A DNA stretch of 30,728 bases from JBLFWJ01 sp047611425 (GTDB lineage: Bacteria > Bacteroidota > Bacteroidia > UBA10329): assembly GCA_047611425.1 (NCBI GenBank), contig JBLFWJ010000017.1:1-30728 (forward strand), read 5' to 3'. The position numbers were made by a program, and so were the translations under genes. Below, piece after piece: positions 8,846 to 15,145 of the stretch (within the stretch, counting starts at the first letter, position 1; each line of letters opens with the position of its first letter). Below the pieces are notes generated by a model. The model was not told the DNA's origin and did no database searches. It was given only the letters and a program-made list of their open reading frames with translations.

Positions 8846-10415
8846 TTATTCGATTGTAGTGGAGTGGGGGAAGCTGATTCAAGTTTTCTCCCAGATTAGA
8901 AACTTGGACGGTAATGTTCCTTGATTCAGCGTTTACCTTAAAATCTTCGATTATCTCTAAAACATCATGGTGCATGAAGTGAGTCTTTGAAGCATCAATT
9001 TCCACATTGGAATCGTCCGGAATCTGTGACAGTGTTTTTCGAATGGAGGCCTTGTTCAGAAATGTGACATCCTGTGATAGACCAATTCGAATATTCTCCT
9101 TGTCACTAAGATTCTCCTTAGTTAATGTGAACGGAACTCTAAAGTTGTTGTAGAGAATTACAAACACGGCAACCACCATTCCAAGGGCAATTCCCGTAAG
9201 GAGGTCAGTTAAGACCATTCCTACTATGGTGACTATAAACGGCACAAACTGGCCCATACCTTCAGAATAGATTCGCTTGAACAGAGCTGGCTTGGCCAGC
9301 TTGTACCCTACAACTAAGAGAATTGCCGCTAGAGTTGCCAGTGGAATCTGGTTCATGACAGCAGGAATCAAGATTATACTCGCCAATAAGAGTATTCCAT
9401 GCAACACAGCCGAGGTCTTTGTCACTCCTCCGGACTGAATATTGGCTGAACTCCTTACTATCACTTGGGTAACAGGCAGTCCTCCAATTAACCCTGATAC
9501 GATATTTCCAATTCCTTGAGCCTTTAATTCCCTGTTCGTTGGAGTAACCCTTTTAAGCGGGTCTAATTTGTCTGTGGCCTCCACGCAAAGAAGCGTTTCT
9601 AAACTGGCGACCACCGCGATTACTATCGCGGTAACATAAACCTGTGGATTGTATAGAGCAGTGAAGTCGGGAAAAGAGAAATTCGCAACAAAAGCGCTGA
9701 CTCCATCAGGAATTGGAATAGAAACCAAATGATGTCCATCGATGGTTAATTCTGGAATGGATGAAAACAACATATTGAGGGCAATGCCCGCTATGACAGC
9801 CACCAAAGGCCCTTGTATTAACTTCGTGAATTTCTTGCTCTTGAAAAAAGTAGTTTCCCAAAGCACAAGAATGGTCAACGAGACCAATGCCACAATGAAG
9901 GCTCCCGGACTTACAAAATCCAGCATGTTCAGTAATTCTGAAAATGTATTTTCTCCATCAACTTGGAGAAAGCGGAAATCTCCTTCTGGGTCACCATCAT
10001 AGCCAAAAGCATGTGGGATTTGCTTTAAAAAGATAATTACCCCAATGCCAGCCAGCATTCCATGAATAACTGAAGATGGAAAGTAGTGGGCTATAATCCC
10101 TGCTTTGGCAAAACCCATGATAACTTGAATTATTCCTGCTAGCACCACGGCCATAAGGAAGACCTCGAACGCACCTAGTTCGGTAATTGCATTTAGTACG
10201 ATTACAGCAAGTCCCGCTGCTGGGCCGCTAACTCCTAGTGGAGAGCCACTTAAGGAGCCTACAACCACACCACCCACGATGCCCGCAATTAGACCGGAAA
10301 AAAGCGGTGCTCCTGAAGCGAGTGCAATTCCTAGGCACAAGGGCATTGCAACTAAAAAGACAACAATGCTGGCTGGTATATCGGATTTTAAATTTTTGTA
10401 TGGACTTAGATTCAT
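8835..10415 (-). CDS. SulP-family inorganic anion transporter with C-terminal STAS domain
   Basis: 526 residues. A polytopic SulP/SLC26 core of about 10-14 membrane segments (15-410), beginning with DIPASIVVFLVAMPLCLGIA and SGAPLFSGLIAGIVGG, the region that lines the anion site. SPLGVSGPAAGLAV and TNRELKAQGIGNIVSGLIGGLP are characteristic. The C terminus (about 425-515) is a short, divergent STAS-like domain (VTFLNKASIRKTL, VEIDASKTHFMHHDVLEII). SulP proteins carry bicarbonate, sulfate or other anions, often with Na+ or H+. The adjoining carbonic anhydrase points to bicarbonate, as with cyanobacterial BicA and the SulP-carbonic anhydrase fusion of mycobacteria. Sulfate cannot be excluded, but no sulfate-assimilation gene is nearby. 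It starts at ATG 10415 after a 213-base gap and is probably the first gene of its operon. Confidence 0.9.
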   Translation of the reverse strand: MNLSPYKNLKSDIPASIVVFLVAMPLCLGIALASGAPLFSGLIAGIVGGVVVGSLSGSPLGVSGPAAGLAVIVLNAITELGAFEVFLMAVVLAGIIQVIMGFAKAGIIAHYFPSSVIHGMLAGIGVIIFLKQIPHAFGYDGDPEGDFRFLQVDGENTFSELLNMLDFVSPGAFIVALVSLTILVLWETTFFKSKKFTKLIQGPLVAVIAGIALNMLFSSIPELTIDGHHLVSIPIPDGVSAFVANFSFPDFTALYNPQVYVTAIVIAVVASLETLLCVEATDKLDPLKRVTPTNRELKAQGIGNIVSGLIGGLPVTQVIVRSSANIQSGGVTKTSAVLHGILLLASIILIPAVMNQIPLATLAAILLVVGYKLAKPALFKRIYSEGMGQFVPFIVTIVGMVLTDLLTGIALGMVVAVFVILYNNFRVPFTLTKENLSDKENIRIGLSQDVTFLNKASIRKTLSQIPDDSNVEIDASKTHFMHHDVLEIIEDFKVNAESRNITVQVSNLGENLNQLPPLHYNRINGK

Positions 10416-10628
10416 TTTAAGTGTTTTGATTTTATTAAAGAAGGTGAAGACCCTTTAGCGGGATGGACTGAAGCATTGATAAATGCACCAATTAACCGCT
10501 CGGAATAGGTGGGATTAGGCACAAGAAGATTCTTCCGGATCTTTCTAGATGCCAGACATTAACAATGTTGGTAGGAATTGGACAATTAGGATGCTAATGG
10601 CCCAGGAAGAGTATTCTTATAAAGGGGG

Positions 10629-10943
10629 TCAGCTAGACTCGGGAGGGTCTAGCAACTCTTCAATGCATTCAATGGAAATGTTGCTACTGCATGAACCATA
10701 TGCCACTAAAGAGATAGAGTAGGGCGCATTCAATCCTAGACCAGTTGATGAAAAACTCTCTTTTCTTTCATCGTTTTCTTCTTTTTCCTCAGTTTCACGC
10801 TCATCTTCAAATTCAACTTCGAGCCAAGATTGTTCGCACATTACATCTATATCAAAGGCATACGCAGTCAGTATTGCCGACCCAAGAACTGAGGTTAATA
10901 CCAGTATGATGAATACTGGCCAATATTTTGTATTAGGGCTCAC
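10629..10943 (-). CDS. Small acidic membrane-anchored or secreted protein, unknown
   Basis: 104 residues from a GTG at 10943. Residues 8-30 form one hydrophobic segment (WPVFIILVLTSVLGSAILTAYAF), a signal anchor or uncleaved signal peptide. After it comes a strongly acidic run (about 42-62, rich in E/D: EVEFEDERETEEKEENDERK). The C-terminal part has two cysteines about 8 residues apart (GSC, IEC), plus one just after the membrane segment, which could form a disulfide outside the cytoplasm. The start is 9 bases after the methyltransferase stop, so the two are one transcript. I do not recognise a family. The acidic stretch could bind cations, but that is a guess. Confidence 0.6.
   Translation of the reverse strand: MSPNTKYWPVFIILVLTSVLGSAILTAYAFDIDVMCEQSWLEVEFEDERETEEKEENDERKESFSSTGLGLNAPYSISLVAYGSCSSNISIECIEELLDPPESS
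10632..10653 (-). terminator. Possible weak terminator at the end of the methyltransferase-small protein pair
   Basis: GCTAGAC (10632-10638) and GTCTAGC (10647-10653) form a 7-bp stem with an 8-base loop, overlapping the last codons of the small acidic protein gene. No strong T run follows, so read-through into the SulP operon remains possible. Confidence 0.35.
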
Positions 10944-10952
10944 TTTAACTGA

Positions 10953-11615
10953 TTAGAAATTGACCTTTACATAATAGTCCCGACCAAAGTCCTTGATCTC
11001 GTATTTGCCCTGAAGTCCACAATTGTTGAGGATAGTCTCAACATCTTTTCTAGTGTAGAGCCACAAAGGACAGTTCCTCATTTTGTAGCGTATTTTCCTT
11101 TGAAGACTGAGTGGCTCATCTGCTTGCGGAAAGCTTGCATAGAATTCTTTAGAGATGTCCTTCTTCAACTTATTGATGACGTCCTCTGGCTTTTCGATGT
11201 AATCAAAGAACCCCATAAGGCAAGCGGCATCATATTTCTTATCAGCCTTGAACGACAAGTAGTCACTTTCTACAAAGTCCACGGACCCTGGGCCATCTAC
11301 CTTATTCGTAACGTCCTGAGCAATCTTTATCATGCCATCGGCCATGTCAAGCCCAGTGGCTTCTTTGCCTTGTAGCTTGAATTCCACGAGGTAACGACCT
11401 GGGCCACATCCAACATCCAAAACGGTCTTAATCTCTGGTTTCTCGGAGTTCTTCAATGCCTCTTCAAAGCGAAGAAACATGGTCTTACGAAGCTTTATAT
11501 CTAGCCATTTTCCCACAGATGACCTTCGCTTTGAATGCCCATACAGTGAGTCGAAATCAGCAGCGTAGCTGTGAAAGAACTTGCCAACGTTATTGGTTAC
11601 CTGATCGGTTGCCAT
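10953..11615 (-). CDS. SAM-dependent class I methyltransferase
   Basis: 220 residues. Motif I of class I methyltransferases is clear (VLDVGCGPGRY, 65-75), followed by the acidic residue that holds the ribose hydroxyls (GLDMADG, D90). Later motifs are DFVESDYL and YDAACLMGFFDYIE, where an acidic or polar post-motif III would be. The N-terminal 60 residues (FHSYAADFDSLYG, then MFLRFEEAL) form the family's substrate-side cap. The arrangement resembles UbiG/MPBQ-type small-molecule methyltransferases; the substrate cannot be read. It is divergent from lysR across 135 bases and co-transcribed with the small acidic protein. It may be the first target of the LysR regulator. Confidence 0.82.
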   Translation of the reverse strand: MATDQVTNNVGKFFHSYAADFDSLYGHSKRRSSVGKWLDIKLRKTMFLRFEEALKNSEKPEIKTVLDVGCGPGRYLVEFKLQGKEATGLDMADGMIKIAQDVTNKVDGPGSVDFVESDYLSFKADKKYDAACLMGFFDYIEKPEDVINKLKKDISKEFYASFPQADEPLSLQRKIRYKMRNCPLWLYTRKDVETILNNCGLQGKYEIKDFGRDYYVKVNF

Positions 11616-11704
11616 CTTGCTCTGAGTTGTTAAAACTTAGTACCCGTGCTTTTGTTTCGTTTCATTTTAAAGCGATACCCGCGGCAAAAGTCAAACAATG
11701 GTTG

Positions 11705-11753
11705 CATAAATCAATATCTATATTTGTTATGATATACATAAGCAATAGTTATG
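11705..11753. promoter_or_regulatory. Repeated TTATG/CATAA half-sites, candidate LysR operator
   Basis: Four half-sites lie in or at the edge of the divergent region: CATAA 11705-11709, TTATG 11727-11731, CATAA 11737-11741 and TTATG 11749-11753, the last covering the lysR start codon. The middle pair forms the palindrome TTATGATATACATAA, whose inner 13 bases (TATGATATACATA) fit the LysR-type T-N11-A box. CATAA-N7-TTATG joins it to the start codon. This fits autorepression plus activation of the divergent gene. The protein bound is inference. Confidence 0.55.
11719..11726 (+). promoter_or_regulatory. Bacteroidota -7 box candidate for lysR
   Basis: TATATTTG matches the TAnnTTTG consensus 24 bases before the lysR ATG. 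A TTG at 11702-11704 is only 14 bases upstream, shorter than the usual spacing of about 19, so the -33 element is doubtful. The box abuts the central TTATG half-site, so a bound LysR protein would cover it. Confidence 0.45.
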
Positions 11754-12674
11754 CATTACACATTACATCAGCTAGAGGTATTTCTGAAGGTATCTGAACA
11801 TAAAAGCATCACACGTGCTTCTGAGGATCTCTTCCTTTCCCAGCCTGCGGTATCCATGCAGTTGAAAAAATTTCAAGACCAATTCGCCATTCCATTGACC
11901 GAAGTAATTGGCCGTCAACTGTACGTGACTGACTTTGGAAAAGAGATTTCAATAGCAGCAGAGCGAATCCTTGGGGAGGTAGAGGCAATTAATTACAAGA
12001 CCAAGGAGTATCAAGAAACTTTAAGTGGCAAGTTGAAGGTTTCAGTTGCGTCTACAGGGAAATATGTGATGCCCTATTTCCTTTCCGACTTCTTGGCTGA
12101 GCATAGGGGAGTGGACCTTATGATGGATGTAACAAACAAGGCTACTGTAGTGCAGTCACTGACGGATAATAAGGTCGATTTTGCTTTAGTTTCTGTAATA
12201 CCGGATCAACTAAAAACCAACTTCGAAACATTGCTGAGCAACAAGCTGTATTTAGTTGGGAGTCCGAAATTACATCTTAAGGATAGTGTGTCTGACAAGA
12301 AGAAATTCGAAGAGTTTCCGCTGTTGTTCAGAGAACCAGGCTCTGCTACAAGGCTAGCAATGGAGGGCTTTGTGAAGAAGAACAAACTTCCAACGTTTAA
12401 GTCTATGGAGCTAACATCTAATGAGGCAGTGAAGCAAGCGGTGATTGCCGGTCTTGGGTATTCGGTAATGCCATTGATTGGAATCAAGAATGAGTTAGAA
12501 CAAAACGAACTTGAGATTATACCTTATAAAGGGCTGCCAATAGTAACTGAATGGAATCTGATCTGGCTAAAGGCCAAAAAGCTTTCGCCCGTTACAAGTT
12601 CCTTTCTTGACTTTATTCGACTGGAACGAGATAGGATAGTTAAAGACACTTTCGGATGGTTTGAAAAGTATTGA
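11751..12674 (+). CDS. LysR-type transcriptional regulator
   Basis: 307 residues, normal for the family. The N-terminal winged helix-turn-helix (1-60) is textbook: HQLEVFLKVSEHKSITRASE, then LFLSQPAVSMQLKKFQ. The linker helix and effector domain (about 90-295) follow, with LKVSVASTGKYVMPYFLSDF at the start of the PBP2-like fold and AVIAGLGYSVMPL near the hinge, a stretch typical of CysB/CbbR-type members. It is divergent from the methyltransferase gene and one operon away from SulP-Usp-Usp-CA. Known: LysR regulators of the CbbR/CmpR type respond to carbon status and sit beside bicarbonate transport genes. That this is such a regulator is inference from context. The ATG at 11751 gives the expected MHYTLHQLEVF start. 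Confidence 0.9.
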   Translation: MHYTLHQLEVFLKVSEHKSITRASEDLFLSQPAVSMQLKKFQDQFAIPLTEVIGRQLYVTDFGKEISIAAERILGEVEAINYKTKEYQETLSGKLKVSVASTGKYVMPYFLSDFLAEHRGVDLMMDVTNKATVVQSLTDNKVDFALVSVIPDQLKTNFETLLSNKLYLVGSPKLHLKDSVSDKKKFEEFPLLFREPGSATRLAMEGFVKKNKLPTFKSMELTSNEAVKQAVIAGLGYSVMPLIGIKNELEQNELEIIPYKGLPIVTEWNLIWLKAKKLSPVTSSFLDFIRLERDRIVKDTFGWFEKY

Positions 12675-12810
12675 GGAGTATATCTTCTTTGATAATGACC
12701 AAGGGGAACGGTTTAAGCATCTGTCGACTTGGGAAATGCGGGTATTTATTAAAGGGATTCAAAAGCTGAGCGAGTACGCTTTTGCGAGTTCCGTAAAGCA
12801 GTTGGCCTAA
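12661..12810 (+). pseudogene. Unidentified coding remnant after lysR
   Basis: A frame different from lysR is open from inside its end to TAA at 12808, reading LKSIEEYIFFDNDQGERF, then HLSTWEMRVFIKGIQKL and SEYAFASSVKQLA: 49 codons from the TTG at 12661, with no ATG before the internal MRVF. The residue mix (aromatics, WEMR, FDNDQG) looks like real protein rather than chance, but I recognise no family. It is probably the tail of a lost gene; a short functional peptide cannot be excluded. Confidence 0.3.
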
Positions 12811-12826
12811 ACATTATGTTAAATCC

Positions 12827-12847
12827 AAACCCGTGAGTTCTGGGTTT
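12827..12847 (+). terminator. Candidate terminator downstream of lysR
   Basis: AAACCC (12827-12832) and GGGTTT (12842-12847) form a 6-bp stem with a 9-base loop, followed by TAT. It lies between the coding remnant and repeat copy 2. Confidence 0.4.
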
Positions 12848-12908
12848 TATTCAGAACGCGCGTGGCCTGAAAGAAAGGCGGGCGAGCGTGGATTAACGCG
12901 AGGATAGC

Positions 12909-12929
12909 TTCTTTCTTTCTTTCTTTCTT
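12909..12929 (+). repeat. TTTC tetranucleotide microsatellite
   Basis: Five TTTC-type units inside repeat copy 2, at the position occupied by a TTTA run (5471-5491) in copy 1. A slippage-prone tract in noncoding DNA. Confidence 0.8.
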
Positions 12930-13011
12930 GATTTCCTGCCAGCCGGCAGGCTGGTTTGGTTCTTTTTTATCTAAGAAAAAACGAACATAAACCATCCAAG
13001 GTTTATAGAGA

Positions 13012-13030
13012 CCCCGTATCAAGTACAGGG
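13012..13030. repeat. Dispersed palindrome CCCCGTATCAAGTACAGGG
   Basis: Stem CCCCGTA / TACAGGG around TCAAG, followed by TGAC. It is a sequence variant of the palindrome at 29528-29546 with a compensated base-pair change, and is present only in copy 2 of the long repeat. Confidence 0.65.
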
Positions 13031-13593
13031 TGACATCCGCAAGCAGCACCCAAACGCTGTTTAGCGTTTGTGAAATATCCCAAACAAATGTGTTGAAGCT
13101 TTTCGCGAAACTCTTTTGTTACTGATTGAAAAAGTGCGATGGGTTTTTTGAAAATGAACGAAAAGCCTTTGATTCTAAACCGCTGAAATTTCGCGTATTT
13201 GGAAACTATCTGAGTATTGATCTGAAATATGGAAAAACTGAAAGGCTTTAGAGGCCAAGGCGCGGCATGGCAGATGCGGCAATTTAATCCTTCGACAAAA
13301 GCTCAGGACAGGCGCCACGGCTAATTGCAGTGAAAACTGCAAGCTCAGCCTTTGCTTCGGTTATAGTACTTGGGGCCAGTAGGAAGCACTGTGGCTATCT
13401 AATGACCGACACGGGCAGCAGATTTACTGAAAGGTTTTATTGTCGGGAATTCAGTGAGGGCTAAAGCCGTTAGCATAATAGTTCATTATAGGCCTTCGAC
13501 AGGCTCAGGCACCAATTCGCACTAAGTTCCTTCGACAAGCTCAGGATGACAAAAGGACTATAATTAATATTATGTTAAATCGGGCATTCTAAA

Positions 13594-13624
13594 AGAAAGG
13601 CAACTGATTGTGTTGCCCTTCTCT
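13594..13624. terminator. Bidirectional-looking hairpin before the TPR gene end
   Basis: GGCAAC (13599-13604) pairs with GTTGCC (13612-13617), extended imperfectly on both sides (AGAAA.. / ..TTCTCT) and T-rich on the right. It lies about 165 bases beyond the end of the minus-strand TPR gene; a second stem, GATTATT / AATAATC, is at 13641-13662. Confidence 0.4.
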
Positions 13625-13760
13625 TTATAGTTCTCGATACGATTATTTTAAACCGAATAATCACTCGAACTGACAGCCTAGTTCGTGAGAACGCTTAGGT
13701 CGGTTTGAGATTCTTCGCTGTGCTCTGAATGACGATCTAATTGATTGTTCTTACATAGAC

Positions 13761-13783
13761 ACTTCGACAAGCTCAGTGTGACC
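13761..13783. repeat. Dispersed CTTCGACAAGCTCAG motif
   Basis: CTTCGACAAGCTCAG followed by TGTGACC, just after the TPR stop codon (minus-strand view). Same family as copies at 5801, 6038, 13288, 13532 and 15106. Such short motifs are scattered through many bacterial genomes; function unknown. Confidence 0.65.
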
Positions 13784-13788
13784 AACGA

Positions 13789-14976
13789 TTATAATTCGTC
13801 TACCTTTTTCTTGTAAACCATATACTTATCCGCGTCTCCTAATTTGAGATACAAATCTCTTAGTGACATCATGATTTCACGATCACCAGGACTTAACTCA
13901 TCAGCCTTTTCCAAGTTCGGTAAAGACTTCTGAAAGAATTCATCTGCCTTGGTCATCAATGCTTGATTTGAATCATCGTCTTTAGATTCTTTAGCCTGCT
14001 CAACATATCGAACGCCAACATTAAAATGTAATGCTCCAAGGTTGTGCGCTGCATCTGAATAAGTTGAATCTAACTCCAGCGCCTTATTATAGGCTGCTTC
14101 TCCTTTGCCAATCAATTCTACATACTTCGCTTCCTCAACGGCACCTGATTCAGGATTTGCAAGATTGTTGTAAACCACACCCAACGCGAAACGAATCTTT
14201 GAATTTGTAGGCTCTTTCTCAACTGCTAGCAATAGATTCTTCTCAGCTTTTTCGTCTTGCTTTGTATCCAATAGGTATTGAAGCTCTTCCAAAATGTAGT
14301 TAATGTCATCTGGAAACATCTCTCTTCCCTTCATTGCAGTTTCGTACACTTTCTCTGCATTCTTCTGCTTCTTGTAGATGTTAAGAATGGATCTTAACGA
14401 GGATTCCTTTTCATAATCGCTTTCTATAAGGCCAGTATACTCTGCAATAGCCTCATCATAAAGCTTCATGTTGTCATAAGACAAGGCCTTATTGGTTACA
14501 GCCATATAATACAACGTGTCTTTTCCGAATGCTTTTTCAGAAATCACTCTGCTCATCTCAAATTTATTGACGGCAGCATTGAAATCCTTCTCAGCATATT
14601 TAGCACCCCCATCATTTATGAATTGACCACGAAGTCCAGTCAAATAAGGCATCACCTCCTTTTTGTAAGAACCTTTCTCATCAAGTTCTAACACTTTCAG
14701 GAATGACTCTGCCGCTCCATCTAAGATGTCTGGAAATTGCTTTTTTAGAACCTCATCTTCTCCAACTTGGATTTGGTAATAAATCTTACCTCGAAGTATC
14801 CAAGTATCGGCTTTGCCTTTGGTCTTTTCGTGCTCTACAGCAGCATCAATGGCCTCTTTGGCGTTATCTAATTCTTGGATTTCGAGATACCTCCATGCTG
14901 AGGTTACTTTAGAATTTTGGCCAAATACGGTTGTGGTGGCCATCGCCAATATGGCTGCGAAATACAAACTTTTCAT
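13789..14976 (-). CDS. Secreted or periplasmic tetratricopeptide-repeat protein
   Basis: 395 residues. A Sec signal peptide (about 1-19, cut after VFGQ) makes it periplasmic or outer-membrane associated. The rest is helical TPR-type repeats: AWRYLEIQELDNAKEAIDAA near the start, then AVNKFEMSRV, LYDEAIAEYTGLIESD, AEKNLLLAVEKEPTNSKIRF ALGVVYNN, AAYNKALELDSTYSDAAHNLG and LPNLEKADELSPGDREIM. There is no enzymatic motif; TPRs scaffold protein-protein contacts. It lies 169 bases downstream of gyrA on the same strand. A TPR gene right after gyrA is an arrangement I associate with flavobacteria (recalled, not searched), but the 7-mer array between them may separate expression. Confidence 0.85.
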   Translation of the reverse strand: MKSLYFAAILAMATTTVFGQNSKVTSAWRYLEIQELDNAKEAIDAAVEHEKTKGKADTWILRGKIYYQIQVGEDEVLKKQFPDILDGAAESFLKVLELDEKGSYKKEVMPYLTGLRGQFINDGGAKYAEKDFNAAVNKFEMSRVISEKAFGKDTLYYMAVTNKALSYDNMKLYDEAIAEYTGLIESDYEKESSLRSILNIYKKQKNAEKVYETAMKGREMFPDDINYILEELQYLLDTKQDEKAEKNLLLAVEKEPTNSKIRFALGVVYNNLANPESGAVEEAKYVELIGKGEAAYNKALELDSTYSDAAHNLGALHFNVGVRYVEQAKESKDDDSNQALMTKADEFFQKSLPNLEKADELSPGDREIMMSLRDLYLKLGDADKYMVYKKKVDEL

Positions 14977-14981
14977 ATTAT

Positions 14982-15077
14982 AGTTGCTGGTTAATAGTTA
15001 CGAGTTGCTTGATATAAAAGTTGCTAGTTAATAGTTACGAGTTGCTAGTTACGAGTTAATAGTTGCGAGTTGCTAGT
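14982..15077. repeat. Heptanucleotide tandem array (AGTTGCT / AGTTAAT / AGTTACG)
   Basis: About thirteen 7-base units, nearly all AGTT plus three variable bases: AGTTGCT, GGTTAAT, AGTTACG, AGTTGCT, one disrupted unit around TGATATAAA, then AGTTGCT, AGTTAAT, AGTTACG, AGTTGCT, AGTTACG, AGTTAAT, AGTTGCG, AGTTGCT. The AGTTGCT-AGTTAAT-AGTTACG triplet recurs as a higher-order 21-base unit. It fills the gyrA-TPR gap and resembles the short tandemly repeated repeats known in cyanobacteria and other phyla. Confidence 0.85.
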
Positions 15078-15104
15078 CCTTCGGCCGTGAACTCCCTTTG
15101 GTCG

Positions 15105-15126
15105 GTTCGACAAGCTCAGGATGACA
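15105..15126. repeat. Dispersed TTCGACAAGCTCAGG motif
   Basis: A copy of the dispersed motif (GTTCGACAAGCTCAGG then ATGACA) 20 bases after the gyrA stop (minus-strand view). See the other copies at 6038 and 13532. Confidence 0.65.
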
Positions 15127-15145
15127 ACTTCGGTAGATAGGTTTC

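Larger units (their letters stand above)
12860..13563 (+). repeat. Long modular intergenic repeat, copy 2
   Basis: Same module order and orientation as 5420-6073: GCCTGAAAGAAA and GCGGGCGAGCGTG, GGATAGCTT with a TTTC run (12909-12929) instead of TTTA, an extra GCCAGCCGGCAGGCTGG palindrome, GGTTCTTTTT, AAAAACGAACATAA, an inserted palindrome (13012-13030), ACTCTTTTGTTAC (near 13111-13123), a diverged middle, then the conserved right module 13275-13563. On the minus strand the left part is open as a 76-codon frame (FFLDKKEP...KKERKKEA); copy 1 keeps FFLDEKEP but then stops, so coding is unlikely. The rest of the 12.7-13.8 kb gap holds terminator-like hairpins and dispersed palindromes, with no gene apart from the remnant ending at 12810. 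Confidence 0.85.

Noticed and set aside
12819..13049. 76-codon minus-strand frame in repeat copy 2 as a gene
   Set aside because: The equivalent frame in copy 1 stops after FFLDEKEPKNK, and much of the frame is a microsatellite and palindromes.
14982..15077. CRISPR array
   Set aside because: Units are 7 bases and contiguous, with no unique spacers of 30 bases or so and no cas genes nearby.
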